Assembly (NCBI GenBank): GCA_037176885.1
Contig: JAWWNJ010000034.1
Coordinates: 992,001-1,056,000 of the forward strand
Direction of reading: 5' to 3'
Source of the DNA: Favolaschia claudopus
Lineage: Eukaryota; Basidiomycota; Agaricomycetes; Agaricales; Mycenaceae
Length of the DNA stretch: 64,000 nucleotides
Shown here: piece after piece, positions 43,853-56,338 of the stretch
Numbering within the stretch: position 1 is the first letter of the stretch
Layout of the letters: every line of letters begins with the position of its first letter
Position numbers and translations under genes: made by a program
Notes under the pieces: model-generated
What the model was told of the DNA's origin: nothing
Databases searched by the model: none
Seen by the model: only the letters and a program-made list of their open reading frames with translations

Positions 43853-46800
43853 CACTCTCTGTCGTATGTAGCTTGAATATACTAATCGCTTTGACCTGCC
43901 AAAAAAGGAAATTTCCAGCCACCTCCACGCTCACCGCACGACTAAGCTCGCCGCGCGACCAAGGTCGCAAGCGACTCGCCAGCCCCAGACTTATAGTTTT
44001 TCGGCGTTGGTCTCAAAGGGGCTTATTTTCTATTTACATACAACCGAGAAGAAAATTTTGATTTTACGACGTTTGAGATGCCCGTTTCCCGCTCCGTTTA
44101 GGGCATCTCTAGCGACGCTAATCTACAGCAGAGATCTCAGAATCTACAGATCTACCTACTCACTACCGGGGTAAAGACCCTGAATTCGGTACGTACTCAA
44201 ATTTACAAGTCACCACTCACCTGTTGCAAAGTTGAAGTCCGCGTTAAGCTTGGAATTTGAAGTCCCAGCTCCTCGTCTTCTGAACAGCCAGAGTCCGCAA
44301 ACAGAAGCGTCAATAGGAGAAACTCACCAAGTTGTGACGGCCGAACAATTGAAGAACTTGAAGATCATTCTTCAAGTGTCTTGGAGAAACTTGAAGATTC
44401 CGACGGCGCCGCGCAGCGGAAGAAATCTTGGACTTCGCAAGGAATTAGTTAGATTTGAGAAGGAGATAGGCATAGCAGTGCACTCACCAATCCAGCCGCG
44501 CAGCGAAGAAAAATTTCTTCGACCTTGCGGACTTGAGAAATTTGACTACGTTGGCAGTGATGTGTTGAAGGTGTAGGCCGCGCAGCGGAGAGAAAAGAAT
44601 GGCACTTCAAATCAGCCCAGAAAACGCGTCATAATGGTTCAATACACGCACCTGAATACCGATGAGTTACCAGGTTTTTTTGCCGGAGCGCGAAATCTCA
44701 AATTTCCCAAACGGGATGTCATCGTTGATGATGACGAAGTGGCCCCGCGCAGCGGGAAGAAAAAAAAATCTAGCAGTCAAAATCAACGCAGAAACGCTTC
44801 AAGTGAGTAGAATAGACGTACCTGAATACCATCGAGCTCAAAACCTCGCTCGCGGGAACGCGATATATCGAATTTCCGAAATGGGGTGTCGGTGTTGATG
44901 ACGAAGAAGAGGCCCGCGCAGCGGGAACAAAATTTCCTCGAAGTGTCAAGTCAGTGAGGAAACAGGCTGGATGAGGGGAGGAACTTACTTGGAAGCCTCG
45001 TTGGACGCATAAAAATCAAATTTTGATTTGAAGGGTTGGTGGAGATGCTGGATGCCGCGCAGCGGAGAAATTTTGGTTATGGGGGAGAGAATTAGTACAG
45101 AACGCATGTAAAGTAGGGTATTAACGCACTTGTAGAGGGCCTTGAGATGTCGCTCGGCGGAAGTCGAGATATCGAGGCTTGAATTTTCAGAAGTTGAGAG
45201 AATGTGAATCAAAGTTATATGCGAAGCCACGTACCTTATCTAGAGAATAACCCTCTCGCGGGACGTCGATACGTATAGTAATCGACGTGCCCAACGTGCG
45301 GCTGGGTTGGTTAAGAGTTGAAACAAAAGAAGAGAAAGGTTACCTCACCGGGCTCACCCAGACTAACCGACGTCAAAAGAACACCGAAAATTACAGAATC
45401 TTGGCAAGAAGACAGAAGATCGTAAGACAAAGAGAATGTGAATAGAAGACTACCAAGCTCACCAGAATTCTCGCTCACCGGACGGCGATATATAGTGTCG
45501 AAGCAATGGCGCCGCTTCGCGGCGTCCGCGATGTCAACAGCGACCCGGGATTTAATGAATACCTGCAGGCTCTGCAGGTTTCGCTGCGTGAAAAGTCGGG
45601 GGCAGGATTTGCCTGCCGGCGGCCACAATTTCTGAAAAAGCCGCGTCAAAAGAAGGAAAAATCCAAGCAAAAGTTGACTCAGCCGAGGTCCCGCTCGCGG
45701 GACGTCGATGCGTCGTGTCGAGGGATAGCGCCGCTTCGCGGCGCGGCGGTGACGGCGGCAGCAACGCCAATGCCAAACAGCAGGCTGCTCGACGCGTCGG
45801 GGAGCGGGGTTAGCCTGCCGGCGGCCAAATTCCGGTGCAAAAATGGCTGAATAAGTCGTTAGTTTGAAGGTAAAGAGAATAGACAAAACAGACTTGGAGT
45901 GCCGCTCGGCGGACGTCGATACGTATACTCAAAGTGTTGAGGGGGCCTTTTTGAAGAGGAGAACTTGATAACAACGCTAAGGAAGATGTTCGGTGAGAGA
46001 GACGTCAAGGAATAGGGTGAAAACTTACGAAGGATTAGACGAGAAGAATTTTTTTGAGCGGGGAAAGGGAGGTGGGATGGTGGTGGTACGGAGACAAGAG
46101 GTTGGTTTGGTGCTATGTGTACACTGGCATCGGTTGAGTTGTCCGTCGCAACAAAAAATCAAAACGAATTCAAAATCAATGTATATTGAATCAACTTGGA
46201 AGTTGATACCCCCAAGCGAAAGTGCGAGGAAAGCGCACCATCTCTTTACTCAAACTCTGAGGTATGAGCTCTTATACTTCAGCAAACCAGTTTGCAAAGA
46301 AAACGAATGCTTACCGTGCAGACTATGCTCGCAGGAAAAAAAATGGAAAAGCAAAACACTCGCCGCTGAAAAATCTCGCGGTTTCGGCAGCGGCATAACG
46401 TTGGCACTGTTTCAATCTCACAACGAGTCACATTGATTGATGCGAGTTGGCAAAGGGTCGGAAGAGGGAAGGCGGGGCAAAGACAAAACCAAGAGCTCGT
46501 GTTTCCTGAGTCAATCAACAGGGAAATCGAATCCAGCCAGAGTGCTGCTCAGAAGCAGAATGGCCAAGACACACAGACTTCGAGTGAGTCGGTCCAAGCG
46601 AGCACTGCTCAATTTTGAGGAAGTCCAAACACTTAGTTACCTTTTGGTTGTGTGGGCGCGCGCTGACGCGCGCTGGCAGAAGTTGATCAAGAAGTTCTTG
46701 AGAAGTCCCAGACTTTTGGTCCCAGTTGAATAAGCGAGCCATTTGCAGATTGACCCAGAAAGACGGCGAGCCTCGCCCGAAGTGTCGGCGAGAACGCCGC

Positions 46801-47715
46801 GATCTGCGCGAGATGACGAGAGGAAGCAAGAAGAAAAAGCGAAAATTGATCGCCCTCGAGGTCACGTGATCTAATGTTCGACTTTCGGTTTTTTCGGTCC
46901 GCCAACCCCGTAAGTCAATTTTGCTGCGTCCTCGCAATTCCCAACGGAGATATGTCAGCTCTTGCTCTTGACTTTCATGATCTTTTTCCCCTGCGGCGCA
47001 CCTACGGTCTCGGTCGACTCGGGAAACTCAGACGACACTACGGGCAACTTACCCAACGCGAATCTGGCTCCATTTGGCCTGCGCGCCGTCGGAAACGGCT
47101 GGAACGACGATTATGCGCAATTTAAAAAACGGAGGTCCAGGTGAATTCCTCCGCGGTTCCATCACATCACATTAGCCGAGATCACGTCTCCTAGATACTG
47201 CGCGACAGCGGGGAGCTTTCTGAGGCGATTGGAGCGGGAACAGCGTCTCGATGAATTTCTGTGCGTTTCCGCATGTCTTCGCTTATATCCCCGTACTGGG
47301 CTGACTCTCGCGACTCCGTCAACCTTCAGAAAATTTATTTTGTTGTTCTACGTCTCTGGTGCGTCTCCCACAACCACAGAACGCCTCGAATAGCTCAAAT
47401 ATTGAATTCACACCTCCCCAAAACCTCCGCTCTCCAGCCCTCAAATCCCCCAGATCAACATATCTCGATAAGGAAATACGGTCCGTTTTGCAATCAAAGA
47501 AGCCTGTTAGGTGCATGGCAGCTTCCATGCGGCTCAACGCAACTTACGAATATTTCAATTCTTTTCACGCATTCAGTCGAGGTCGCCGCGACAGCGCCCG
47601 GGAGCCGTCTGACTCATGCTACTGCAGAGGTGCTCTGTTGGGGCAAGATGCCCGTGAAGAATTTGGAGAATGGCGCCATATTTCGGCGAGCTGGGGGCCG
47701 GTGGGCTGTATATAA

Positions 47716-50626
47716 GGTAGGTGAGTTTGACAATCAGAGCATGGGTTTCTTCCCTCCCACTTGACCTCTCTCACTCTTACCCTTTCCTTTGCTTCTCTAT
47801 TGAAGTCCTTCAAGTTTTCGTTCGCTTTTGAAGCCTTCAACTCGAGTTCAACTTCAATTCGCAGTTGAGTTGTTTAGGTGCGCAACTTACTTTTTCTTTG
47901 ATTCAGCTTCGCTGACTTTCTTATACCTTCAACTGAAGCTCAGTACAAGCTTGTTTGAGTTGAATGGTGACGTTTCAGCAATTGCTTTCGGTTTCAATCA
48001 TCGTTCAATGCCCTCACTGACCTATTTGCTTTAGTATGCTCAGCTTACTTTGTCTCGGTGTTGTATTCAAGGTGCGTCGTTCAATGCTCTTTCAATTTTA
48101 CTGACTGCTTTGAAACAAGGCCTCCTTTTGCTCGATACCCTTCGATTGCGAAACTATACGCCGGTACGTTCACCCTTCGATTCGTTTTCGTTGTGTCTTT
48201 GAAGTCATCCTTCAATGACCCGTTCAGTTTGGTGCTGTGGTGAGTTATGAACCCGTCGTTGTTATCCTGATTGACTGACTATGTTCATCCAGAATGCATT
48301 TGAATTTGTTCCTCAATGTTATCTGTGAAGGATCGGGGTCACCGATGTAATGAGACTTCGAGGTTCCCGGTGAATGAGGTGCGCAATCCGTCGATTTGGA
48401 TTCTATCTCGGCATTGCTAACTCGTTCAAACGAGCATCGAGTTCCTTCAGCTTTCTTTCCTTCTCATTGACTTTTGCTGACTACTTCGTAACCAGGTACT
48501 TATCGTCTATTGCAGCGTTCAATTTCGAAACTATATACCAGTAAGCAACGATTCAACGCGTCTTCGTTCTATATCTAACCTTGCTTTAATACTGTAGTTA
48601 TCGTTCAATACTCGGTTCGCTTCGGCGCCTTGGTAAATCACTAAACTGACCTTGCTTCTAACTCTACTGACTGTATTGATTCAGGATAGCCTTCAATTCA
48701 TTCCACCGCGATATCGTTGAAGGATTGGGTCATAGATGGGAAGGAACGTTGACGTTGGGGTTGAGGTTTATGTTCAACAAGGTGCGCAACGCGTGAATTT
48801 GCAAACCTTACCTTTTCTCTGACTTCACCTTCATTCCCAGCCCTTACTCAATCGGAACCAGAGCACTATATACCGAGATTATGACGGTACGCCCAAATCT
48901 TCTTCGCTTTCCACTTCACACTTGAATGCTCGCTGACTTCAATTTTGAATATATCCAGGCCGAAACTCCGACTCTTTGGATTAGACTTCAAAACCACCTT
49001 TCTTTTCCGTTTGAACGCTGGATCTATGCAAGTATGTGAGCTCCTTATCTTTATATCGTCGAAATACTGACTGACCTGCTTTTTGAAAGGGTTTCGACTT
49101 CATTCTTCAACGTCTTCTTCCAAGTGCTGGGCTATGGATGTAGTGAACAACGAGTTAATTTCAGTGCGCCATCCTTCATTCACATATCTAGGGCTTCTCT
49201 GACTTCATTATAGCTTTCGTTTGACGCGTTTCTTTCAACCATATGTACACCGAAATTATGACAGTATGTATGAATGTTCGTTCAATTTTCGAAAATGCAC
49301 GCTGACGTTGTAGTTATATGCTACTCCAGACGCCGAACCTCTGGCGGTTTGAGATCAGGTTAGACTTTCGTTCAGTTGAATGCCGAGACTATGCCCCCAT
49401 TGTGAGTCAATTCTGCTTCTATATTCGAAAGCCTGATTGACTGACTGCAATTTTGACTCTATTGAAGGCCGAAACTATGTTCGTTTGATTTGAATCGCGC
49501 GCGCGAGCGCGCAAATTCAACTGATGTTCTGAAAAGGTAAGCAACTAACTGTTGATTCGAGCAGGGACCGACCCTAAGCTTCAACTGTCTACAAGGTGAG
49601 CTTTCGTTCGATAGCTTCTCACTTATTCAATTGCTAACGATTGATAGCTTGCTTGAGTATCATCGACATTCGATCACTACTTAGCTTGAAGCAAACAAAG
49701 GAAGTGACTTGAACGTCTCGTTCAAGTATCCTCGAAGGTAAGTTCAATTCACTTCAACTTGATTTGGTTCATCTTCATCTCTGCCATACTGACCCTCATA
49801 CATTCAATAGACTCGCATTGTGATCGTCGAAGGTGAGTCCTATTCATCTACTTCAATTTGTTCAACACTGATTGTTTGAACAGGATGTTGATATTCTTCA
49901 AAGTGCACTTGGTGAGATGCACATTGCGACTGGTTAGCGCAGTGACCGCCGGTAAGCGATTTCAATTCAACATTCTCTCATCTCAATCCTTTTCTGATTT
50001 CTTTCCTTCATAGTGTCGATTCGCAATTCCTAGTTCACACCTCTGGTGAGTTCAACTTCGAATTCCTATCATTGATTTCATTCGTTTCAGTCGACGCTCG
50101 GCGAGTTGAACCTCACCTCGAGTGAGGTGATTGACAACTGCGGTGAGTTTTCCTTCGTTTCGTTCTCGTTTTCGTTTCGACTCACTTTGAATTCAACTCT
50201 ACTACATATAGATCTCTCTACTCAACCCAACTTCAACTGCGCTCTCACACCTCACACAAATGCTTGTGAGTTATCGTCGGTTCTTCAATCTTGTTCTTTC
50301 GTTTCCTTCTGTTCCGCTTCATTTCGAGGTCAACGCGCCAGGAATTAATTTCAGGTGAGTTTCAATTGCTGTTCTTACTGACTAACTTGCTCAATTTCTT
50401 TGAATCTGGCTTTGTTCTGCAGGATTAAGTTGAATGGCGCTCATCCTACATCTTTGTGAGTAATTTCCGTTTCAATACCGTTCCCTCGATTCACGCTGAC
50501 TCAAAGTTGCAGGCTTCTCGTTAGTGCAGGGAAATTCAAGCGGCAAATAATTGTAAGTTATCATTCCGACTCAAATTCCTGAATTCGCTAACTCGTCTCG
50601 CGCAATAGTTTGTCAAAAAATCGATA
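47716..50626 (+). ncRNA. Second copy of the candidate heavily spliced transcript
   Basis: Same organisation as 37360-40270, with no difference noticed. Two identical copies would double any product and make short-read mapping ambiguous. Confidence 0.35.
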
Positions 50627-50769
50627 TATTAGCTCTAAATAGTTGGTTTACATAGTACACGCCGCGCTGCAGTCCCGCGCCTCCGCCACTTCCGTCGGCG
50701 CGACGAATCAGGCGTTCACTCGGACGCGCCGAGACGAACGCGCCGATGCCGCGGTAGCGAGGCGACGGG

Positions 50770-51888
50770 TCAGTGCTCAGCGGGGGGTTTTGCGGACGGA
50801 GTCGGCGCGGCAGCGGCGTGGGACCGGCGGTCGATGCGGAATCTGCAAACAGGACAAAGATGAGGTGAGTTTGATTTTTGTCGATTTGAAGAGAAACTTA
50901 CGGTTTTCGAGGCAGCGCGTGCGAGTTTCGGTGCCGAGTGGGTTTTGGCGCGTGGAGCGGCGGAATTTGGGCAGCGTACGGGTGCGGGAATAGACGGGGA
51001 GGTGTCGAGGGCGGGTAGCCGAACGCGTGTAGTTGTGATTTTGAGTTTTGGGTTTATCCGACGAATCGGGAAGGGGCGGGAGTGCTGTGGCGGCGCGCGG
51101 GATTGTCTCGGGGGCGAAGGTGGAGTGGACGGGGAGGAGGGAAAGATCGAGTTGGTGGTGGGTGATGGCGGGTGTGGGAGTAGAGAGGGAGATGGCTTGA
51201 GGGAGGGGCTTGAGGTGGCGCTGAGAGTAGAGGGGAGGGATGCGGAATGCGGAAGGCGGAGGAGAGCGCGGTGGGTGGGGTATAGTATTTGAAAGGTATA
51301 GTATTTGAAAGGGAGGCGGCAGCGCTTGAGGGCGACGTGTCGTCGAGAGGAAAGTTGGGGGAAGCAGATCGGCGGGTTGTAGGGCGGAATGTCGTCCGGC
51401 GCGTCGTCGATGACGTGGCGCTGAGCGGAGTGGAGCCTCGAGGAAGAAATGGAATGGGGAGATGCGGAGGTGGCGGGTGGGAGGGGTGATATAAGTAGAG
51501 TGGAGAGGAGGGCGTGTCGTGTGATGAGGATCTGGGGGAAGCGGAAGGGTGAGTATATATTAGAGTGCAAAGAAGGCATAGCGGACGCAGCCGCGGTAGG
51601 TAGGTTCAAGGGAGTGGCTGCTTGAGGGATGGGCGGCGTAGGGATAGACCGGGATACGGTTGTCGGTGGTGGTGAGTGAGTCGCTGTATTCTGGGTGGAA
51701 CGCCCGTCTCTTGCGGTTGTCGATGAGCACGTCGAGTCGTCGACAACGGCTTGCCGTTTGCTTCCGGGCAGAGCGCCGAAGCGCGGTGCCGTGTGCGTTG
51801 GCTCGCCGAGGCGCAAACAGGGAGAAGGTGCGTTGGGGGGAGGTATCAGAATGAGTAAAGAAAGCGGAAGAGTGCATGCGCCACGCAC
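50770..51888 (-). CDS. Copy of the doubtful long frame in the GC-rich end of element U
   Basis: Identical to 40414..41532. The same reservations apply: GC-rich composition, competing frames and no recognised family. Confidence 0.2.
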   Translation of the reverse strand: MRGACTLPLSLLILIPPPNAPSPCLRLGEPTHTAPRFGALPGSKRQAVVDDSTCSSTTARDGRSTQNTATHSPPPTTVSRSIPTPPIPQAATPLNLPTAAASAMPSLHSNIYSPFRFPQILITRHALLSTLLISPLPPATSASPHSISSSRLHSAQRHVIDDAPDDIPPYNPPICFPQLSSRRHVALKRCRLPFKYYTFQILYPTHRALLRLPHSASLPSTLSATSSPSLKPSPSLLPHPPSPTTNSIFPSSPSTPPSPPRQSRAPPQHSRPFPIRRINPKLKITTTRVRLPALDTSPSIPAPVRCPNSAAPRAKTHSAPKLARAASKTVSFSSNRQKSNSPHLCPVCRFRIDRRSHAAAAPTPSAKPPAEH

Positions 51889-52244
51889 CTAAGAGACCAC
51901 CCGTACGCGTATCGAATCCCTTGAGCTAGATGGAAACGGGTCAGACAACAAGGAGGGAAGTAGATATTGGGGACGACGCACCTGACGCTTTAAAAGGGCA
52001 GTAGGCGTCGGGTTTTGAAAGTGCTGGCGAGAAAACGCGTCGACAACGGTGCACGCGGTCTTGTGCGCATATCACTTCAAGATAGGGTCATAAGTCGCGA
52101 GTTGCAACTTGCAAGCAACATCCATCACAGCTCGGTAAATGCCGGGTTTCGGTGATCTTGAGGCGGCGATACCTATATCGGCTATATTTTGATGTCGGGA
52201 GTCCCTGTCTCTTGCCGCTCGTCCGCTCTCCCATCTACCACCTC

Positions 52245-54601
52245 ATGGCCGGAAAACAGGTAAACGTGGCCTATAATTCATCAATAAATGTCTTATGGTC
52301 TCATCCTAGCTTGGAAAACTAAGACAAGTCAGTCTCTGGCCCGTGCGCCGTTCGCCGCGAATCCAGAGCTAATCGAACCACTTTTACCCGATTTTTTCTA
52401 CAGTGGGCGGGCGAGGTTATATCTTCGAGGGATAAGACGACGGTATCCGACGAGTTCAAGGCTTTGGAGAAAGATGTCGAGCTGCGCAAGGATGGGGCAC
52501 AGAGGTGTGTGCGCTGTGCTCCTGACCTCCACTATCTGGAATGTTTATATCACGAACAGGCTCTTTCTGGCGTCCGAAGCGTACCACAGGAATATCGCGA
52601 AAAGAAAGGACGTAGGTGCCCTGGATGATGCGGAGAAGCTCATGCCCGTCGATGCTCTGGGAATCGTGATGATCATACATGGCGAGGAGTTTGGCGAGGA
52701 CTCTCCATTCGGTATTCACTCTGGTCTTCAATTATTTACACATTTATTCAAGGCGGCGCAGGCAATTCCCTCGTCACTCTCGGTCGCGCGCATTGCAAGG
52801 TGGCCAAATTACAAGAATCATTCGCACAGTCTTTTCATGACAGCTTCATGGCGTCGCTTGTACGTTTCAGCGAAGACATCAAAGAGTATGAGGCTCTCCG
52901 CAAGAAACTGGAAAGCAGACGGTGTGTGAAACCTGCCATTCCTACAAGCCTTACTTGACAATTTGTTATCACAGACTCAGCTACGATGCAGCCGTCACCA
53001 AGTATGAGAAGTTGAAAAGCAGCAAGAAAGAAAAGGAGCGAAAGGAGGCCGACGAAGAGATGCAGCGTGCCAAGCTACGCTAGTATGTATCCGCTCCGTG
53101 CCCGAGTTTGACGCTCAATCCGTTGCATCTAGTGAGGAAGCAGAGGAGGAGGTTGAGGCTCACATGCACGCTATTCAAGAGAGCGAAATAGTGCAGCTTC
53201 GCGAGCTAACCAGCTTCCTAACCCTCGAGCTCAATTTTGTCGAGCAGTACCTCGAAGTTCTAAAGGACACTCGTGCAAATTGGCCCAGCGAGTGAGTTTT
53301 GTTTCGTCATGTCTACTACAAGGACCCATATCTGCAATAGCTCGCCCCCGTCGAGACCCGCTTTTCCCTCCCGTTCACAAAACACCGGTTCGGTGCGATC
53401 TAGGAAGTCCGACAAGGCTCCTTCGCAGCCCACTTTCGAGAGCTCGGACGACGAGCAATCTTCTTCCCGGCCATCCAGTCGTCCATCTAGTCGACCTCCC
53501 TCACGCCCGTCGTCTCGCGCATCTCGGAAACGCTCAGACAGCACCGGCACGGCGGGCGGGGACAAGCGGCGGCTCAGCGTCGCCGGTTGGGCCTCGAGTG
53601 CAGTCGGATCCGTCACAGGGCGATCGAAGAAAAACAAGGACAAGGACACATTCGCGACTCTCGGGGACGACGGGGAGCGCGATTCCGGACACGGCGAGTC
53701 GGATACCAGCGGTCCGGGGGTGTTGTCTGGCACCCTCAACTCCATTACGCGCCGCAAGAGCGGCAGTACCAATACGACACCGAAGCTTCCGACGAGGATT
53801 TTGAAGCCTCCATCGCAGGTGCCGCGCAAAGTTGTCAGGGCACTATACGACTTTTCTGGGTCGTCGGATGAACTGGCGTTCAAGACAGGGGATAAAATTG
53901 TTGTCGTGAACGAAGTTCTTGATGGATGGTGGATGGGGGAGCTCAACGGCAAACAAGGGCTCTTTCCCACCGCGTACACGGAGAGCGCCCAGGACCGCCC
54001 TTCATTGCCTTCCCGTCCCGGGCGAGTTTCGAATCCAGATTTCAGTGACGACTCGAGGGACATGTACAACGACGATGACGAAGAAGACCCCGACTCTGAC
54101 GCCAACGAGCACTATGGGCGTCCGATGACGGATGCAAGCCCGTTCTATGGGGGTGCCGGGGACGCCGCGAGCATCTTAAGCAGTGTCGCGGATGAGGACG
54201 ACGACGAGCGCAAGCTCATATCGTCCTCTACGCACAACATCGCGCCCACCTCTGTTTCTGCGGCTGCGCCTCCTCCTGTAGCACGTCGGTCAACGACAAG
54301 CGAGCTCCTCCACATGGGGTCGCAAAACAAGAAGGCGCCGCCGCCGCCTCCCCCGCGTCGTGCTACCGCGAGCAATGGCTCGAGCCCAATGATCCCGGAG
54401 CGCCGTCCCCCGTCGCGTGGGACGATGACGTCCTCATCGTCTGGCTCAATTTCGCGCACATACGATAGGTCGCCGTTTGACAGCGCTACGGAGCTGTCGA
54501 CGTCGCCTGTCGGGGCCAGTGCGAAGGGGTGCACGGAGTTTAAACAGAATCCGTTCAAGCCGAAGGGAATGTGCAGTAACTGCTTTGAGTTCCATGGGTG
54601 A
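52245..54601 (+). CDS. BAR-SH3 endocytic adaptor (endophilin/amphiphysin-like), full-length copy 3
   Basis: Eight exons (52245-52259, 52310-52327, 52404-52504, 52560-52711, 52762-52921, 52975-53082, 53133-53291, 53341-54601) sum to 657 residues. The BAR domain covers about residues 5-238: LGKLRQWAGEVISSRDKTT, MPVDALGIVMIIHGEEFG, LGRAHCKVAKLQESFAQSF, RLSYDAAVTKYEKLKSSKK and LNFVEQYLEVLKDTRANW. A Ser/Arg-rich linker follows, then an SH3 domain at about 397-451 (VVRALYDFSGSSDELAFKTG to GWWMGELNGKQGLFPTAYTE). After an acidic stretch come polyproline runs (APPPPPPRR) and a conserved end FKPKGMCSNCFEFHG. BAR dimers bend membranes and SH3 recruits actin or dynamin partners at endocytic sites. Only this copy keeps the C-terminal 155 residues. 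Confidence 0.92.
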
Positions 54602-55056
54602 GCTAAGTTTCCATGGGCGCGGGGGTTGAGGTGTCGAGGGCCGAAGCAGGGCTTACATACTATAGTATTTGCTTTCCCGCGTTCGCCGCCGGCGCTGCGA
54701 ATGTCGGTGAGCATAGACGGAGGGTATTTATTTGATTCATTGGTCTACCTTACAATTTGTACTTTGTTCCTGGACATATACGCAAGCCTTGGACGATTTA
54801 TTCCGCGCATCTCGCTCGTGTGCAAGTAATTTGCGCGCGAGGATCATTATTACGCGAAGATTTGCTGACGTCGGTTCTGGGTTGGCAGATGCCGCTGGGG
54901 TGCCGCGGCAGCGGCCTTTCCTTTTTATCACGACCCACCACATCCTTCCCTCTGCTGTCAGGGACCCACTGCGCAGTGCTTGCTGGTGCACTCACTGGTA
55001 TTCACCAGACCTGGCCCTGCTCACTCACCCGACCGCTTGTACATACTCATATACCC
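54602..55056. other. Intergenic region: 3' end of BAR-SH3 copy 3 and promoter of the Rheb gene
   Basis: About 450 bases. No coding exon or repeat was recognised. Confidence 0.5.
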
Positions 55057-55855
55057 ATGCCTCCCGTTACCCTCAACACCCGGAAGATCGTCATCCTCGG
55101 GTCGCGTTCTGTGGGTAAGCACGATCTCATTGAATGTGATTACAAATTGCCCTTTCTGAGTCGGAAATGGATCTCTAGGAAAGTCCTCACTTGTAAAACA
55201 GTTCATAGACGGCCATTTTTCAGAGTCATACTACCCCACTATCGAGTCAACGGCCAGTAAGATTATTTCGTACAACGGTGTAGAATATCCCTGCGAAATC
55301 ATAGACACGGCGGGACAGGTGCGAGTGTACTTCAATCGTTATTGTCTCTGCTCACTCCAGAACGCTTACTTCTAGGACGAATTTTCGCAATTGAAGTCAC
55401 AACATGCGATGGGAATACACGGCTACGTACTAGTCTATTCAATCACCTCCCGCGCATCGTTCAATATGATTCAAATCATATACGACAAAATCTTGAATTT
55501 CTCCGGGCTCTCCGAAATTAATGCAATCATTGTGGGATCCAAGGCGGACTTGCACATGGAGTTGGTAATTTGTTGAAATTTAATCAACTGGACTGAATAG
55601 CTCTCCGCAGCCGCCAAGTAGACTCGAGGGATGGCCAGGAGCTTGCGAACAGCATCAACGCCGCATGGATTGAAGCTAGCGCCTTGCAGGACGTGAACGT
55701 CGGTGAGTTGCGGTTAATGAATGGCCCAGAAATTCAATGATTCATTTCTCCGTACGAATTCAGCGAGAGCGTTCGAACTCTGTCTTGCGGAAATAGAGAA
55801 GAAGAATGCCCCTCTCCAACCACCGCGTCGAGAAGGGGGCTGCTTCGTCATGTAG
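55057..55855 (+). CDS. rhb1: Rheb-type small GTPase
   Basis: Five exons (55057-55114, 55179-55318, 55376-55560, 55611-55702, 55764-55855) give 188 residues, the usual Rheb size. P-loop GSRSVGKSSL (the Arg-Ser after Gly is typical of Rheb), effector loop SESYYPTIEST, switch II DTAGQDEFSQL, G4 region VGSKADL, G5 SAL. It ends CFVM, a CaaX farnesylation box. Rheb activates TOR complex 1 on endomembranes and is switched off by the Tsc complex. The G4 motif has Ser where NKxD has Asn. The third intron must use a GTTGGT donor (55561) to keep the frame HMDRQVDSRDGQELANS. The symbol is given by family; orthology was not tested. Confidence 0.92.
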
Positions 55856-56338
55856 ATCGTTCGGTTTTGTGGTGCGACTGGTTGGTCCGTATCTATATGT
55901 ATGTATTTCAGTGCTTTGTTGTTATGTAGTTAGAGGAATGTAGATTTTGTGTAGGTGTGCGCATGCATACAGAGGGAAAATAGCTGGGCAACTGAACATG
56001 AACCCGACAGCGAGTTTCTGGGACAACTATAACCAAAATTCTCATGTTGTGGCATGGAAGTAAGTAATGTATCTTGGTATCACTGATAGAATTTCTTCTG
56101 ACCCAGAACCTGGCTCGGAGAACAGGCCATGACATCCACCTGTCATCCTGGCTGATTTCAGTGGTTCATCAGTTGGTTGAACCTACTTTCCTTGCGGGTA
56201 TATGAGCTCGAATCTGACGCGCGCACCACTATTTGATTTGTCTTACCTACGGTACTCAGAAACTTCAGGTCCATGTTGGTCCACAGTCCCATCCCGTTAT
56301 TTCAGTTAAAGCAGTGTCTCCCCTGAACAAAGAAACAT
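55856..56338. other. Convergent 3' intergenic region
   Basis: About 480 bases between the Rheb stop and the F-box-like stop. It is AT-rich, with no gene or repeat recognised. Confidence 0.5.

Larger units (their letters stand above)
41739..52094. repeat. Tandem unit 2: chimeric truncated BAR-SH3 gene plus element U
   Basis: Second full copy of the 10,356-base unit. Homology to unit 3 continues from 52095 to about 54133, where unit 3 keeps the original BAR-SH3 sequence while units 1 and 2 switch to element U after gatgacggat. Confidence 0.95.
43777..52094. mobile_element. Element U, copy 2
   Basis: Offset by 10,356 bases from copy 1. Every reading frame and landmark compared is identical, including the closed exon candidate (48293-48378), the TATATAAG (47709) and the GC-rich domain (50636-52086). 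Such identity means very recent duplication, gene conversion or an assembly artefact. Confidence 0.6.

Noticed and set aside
31388..54133. The tandem array as a pure assembly artefact
   Set aside because: Copy 1 differs from copy 3 at many sites and copy 2 switches between them once, which simple duplication of a contig end would not produce. A collapsed or mis-joined heterozygous locus remains possible.
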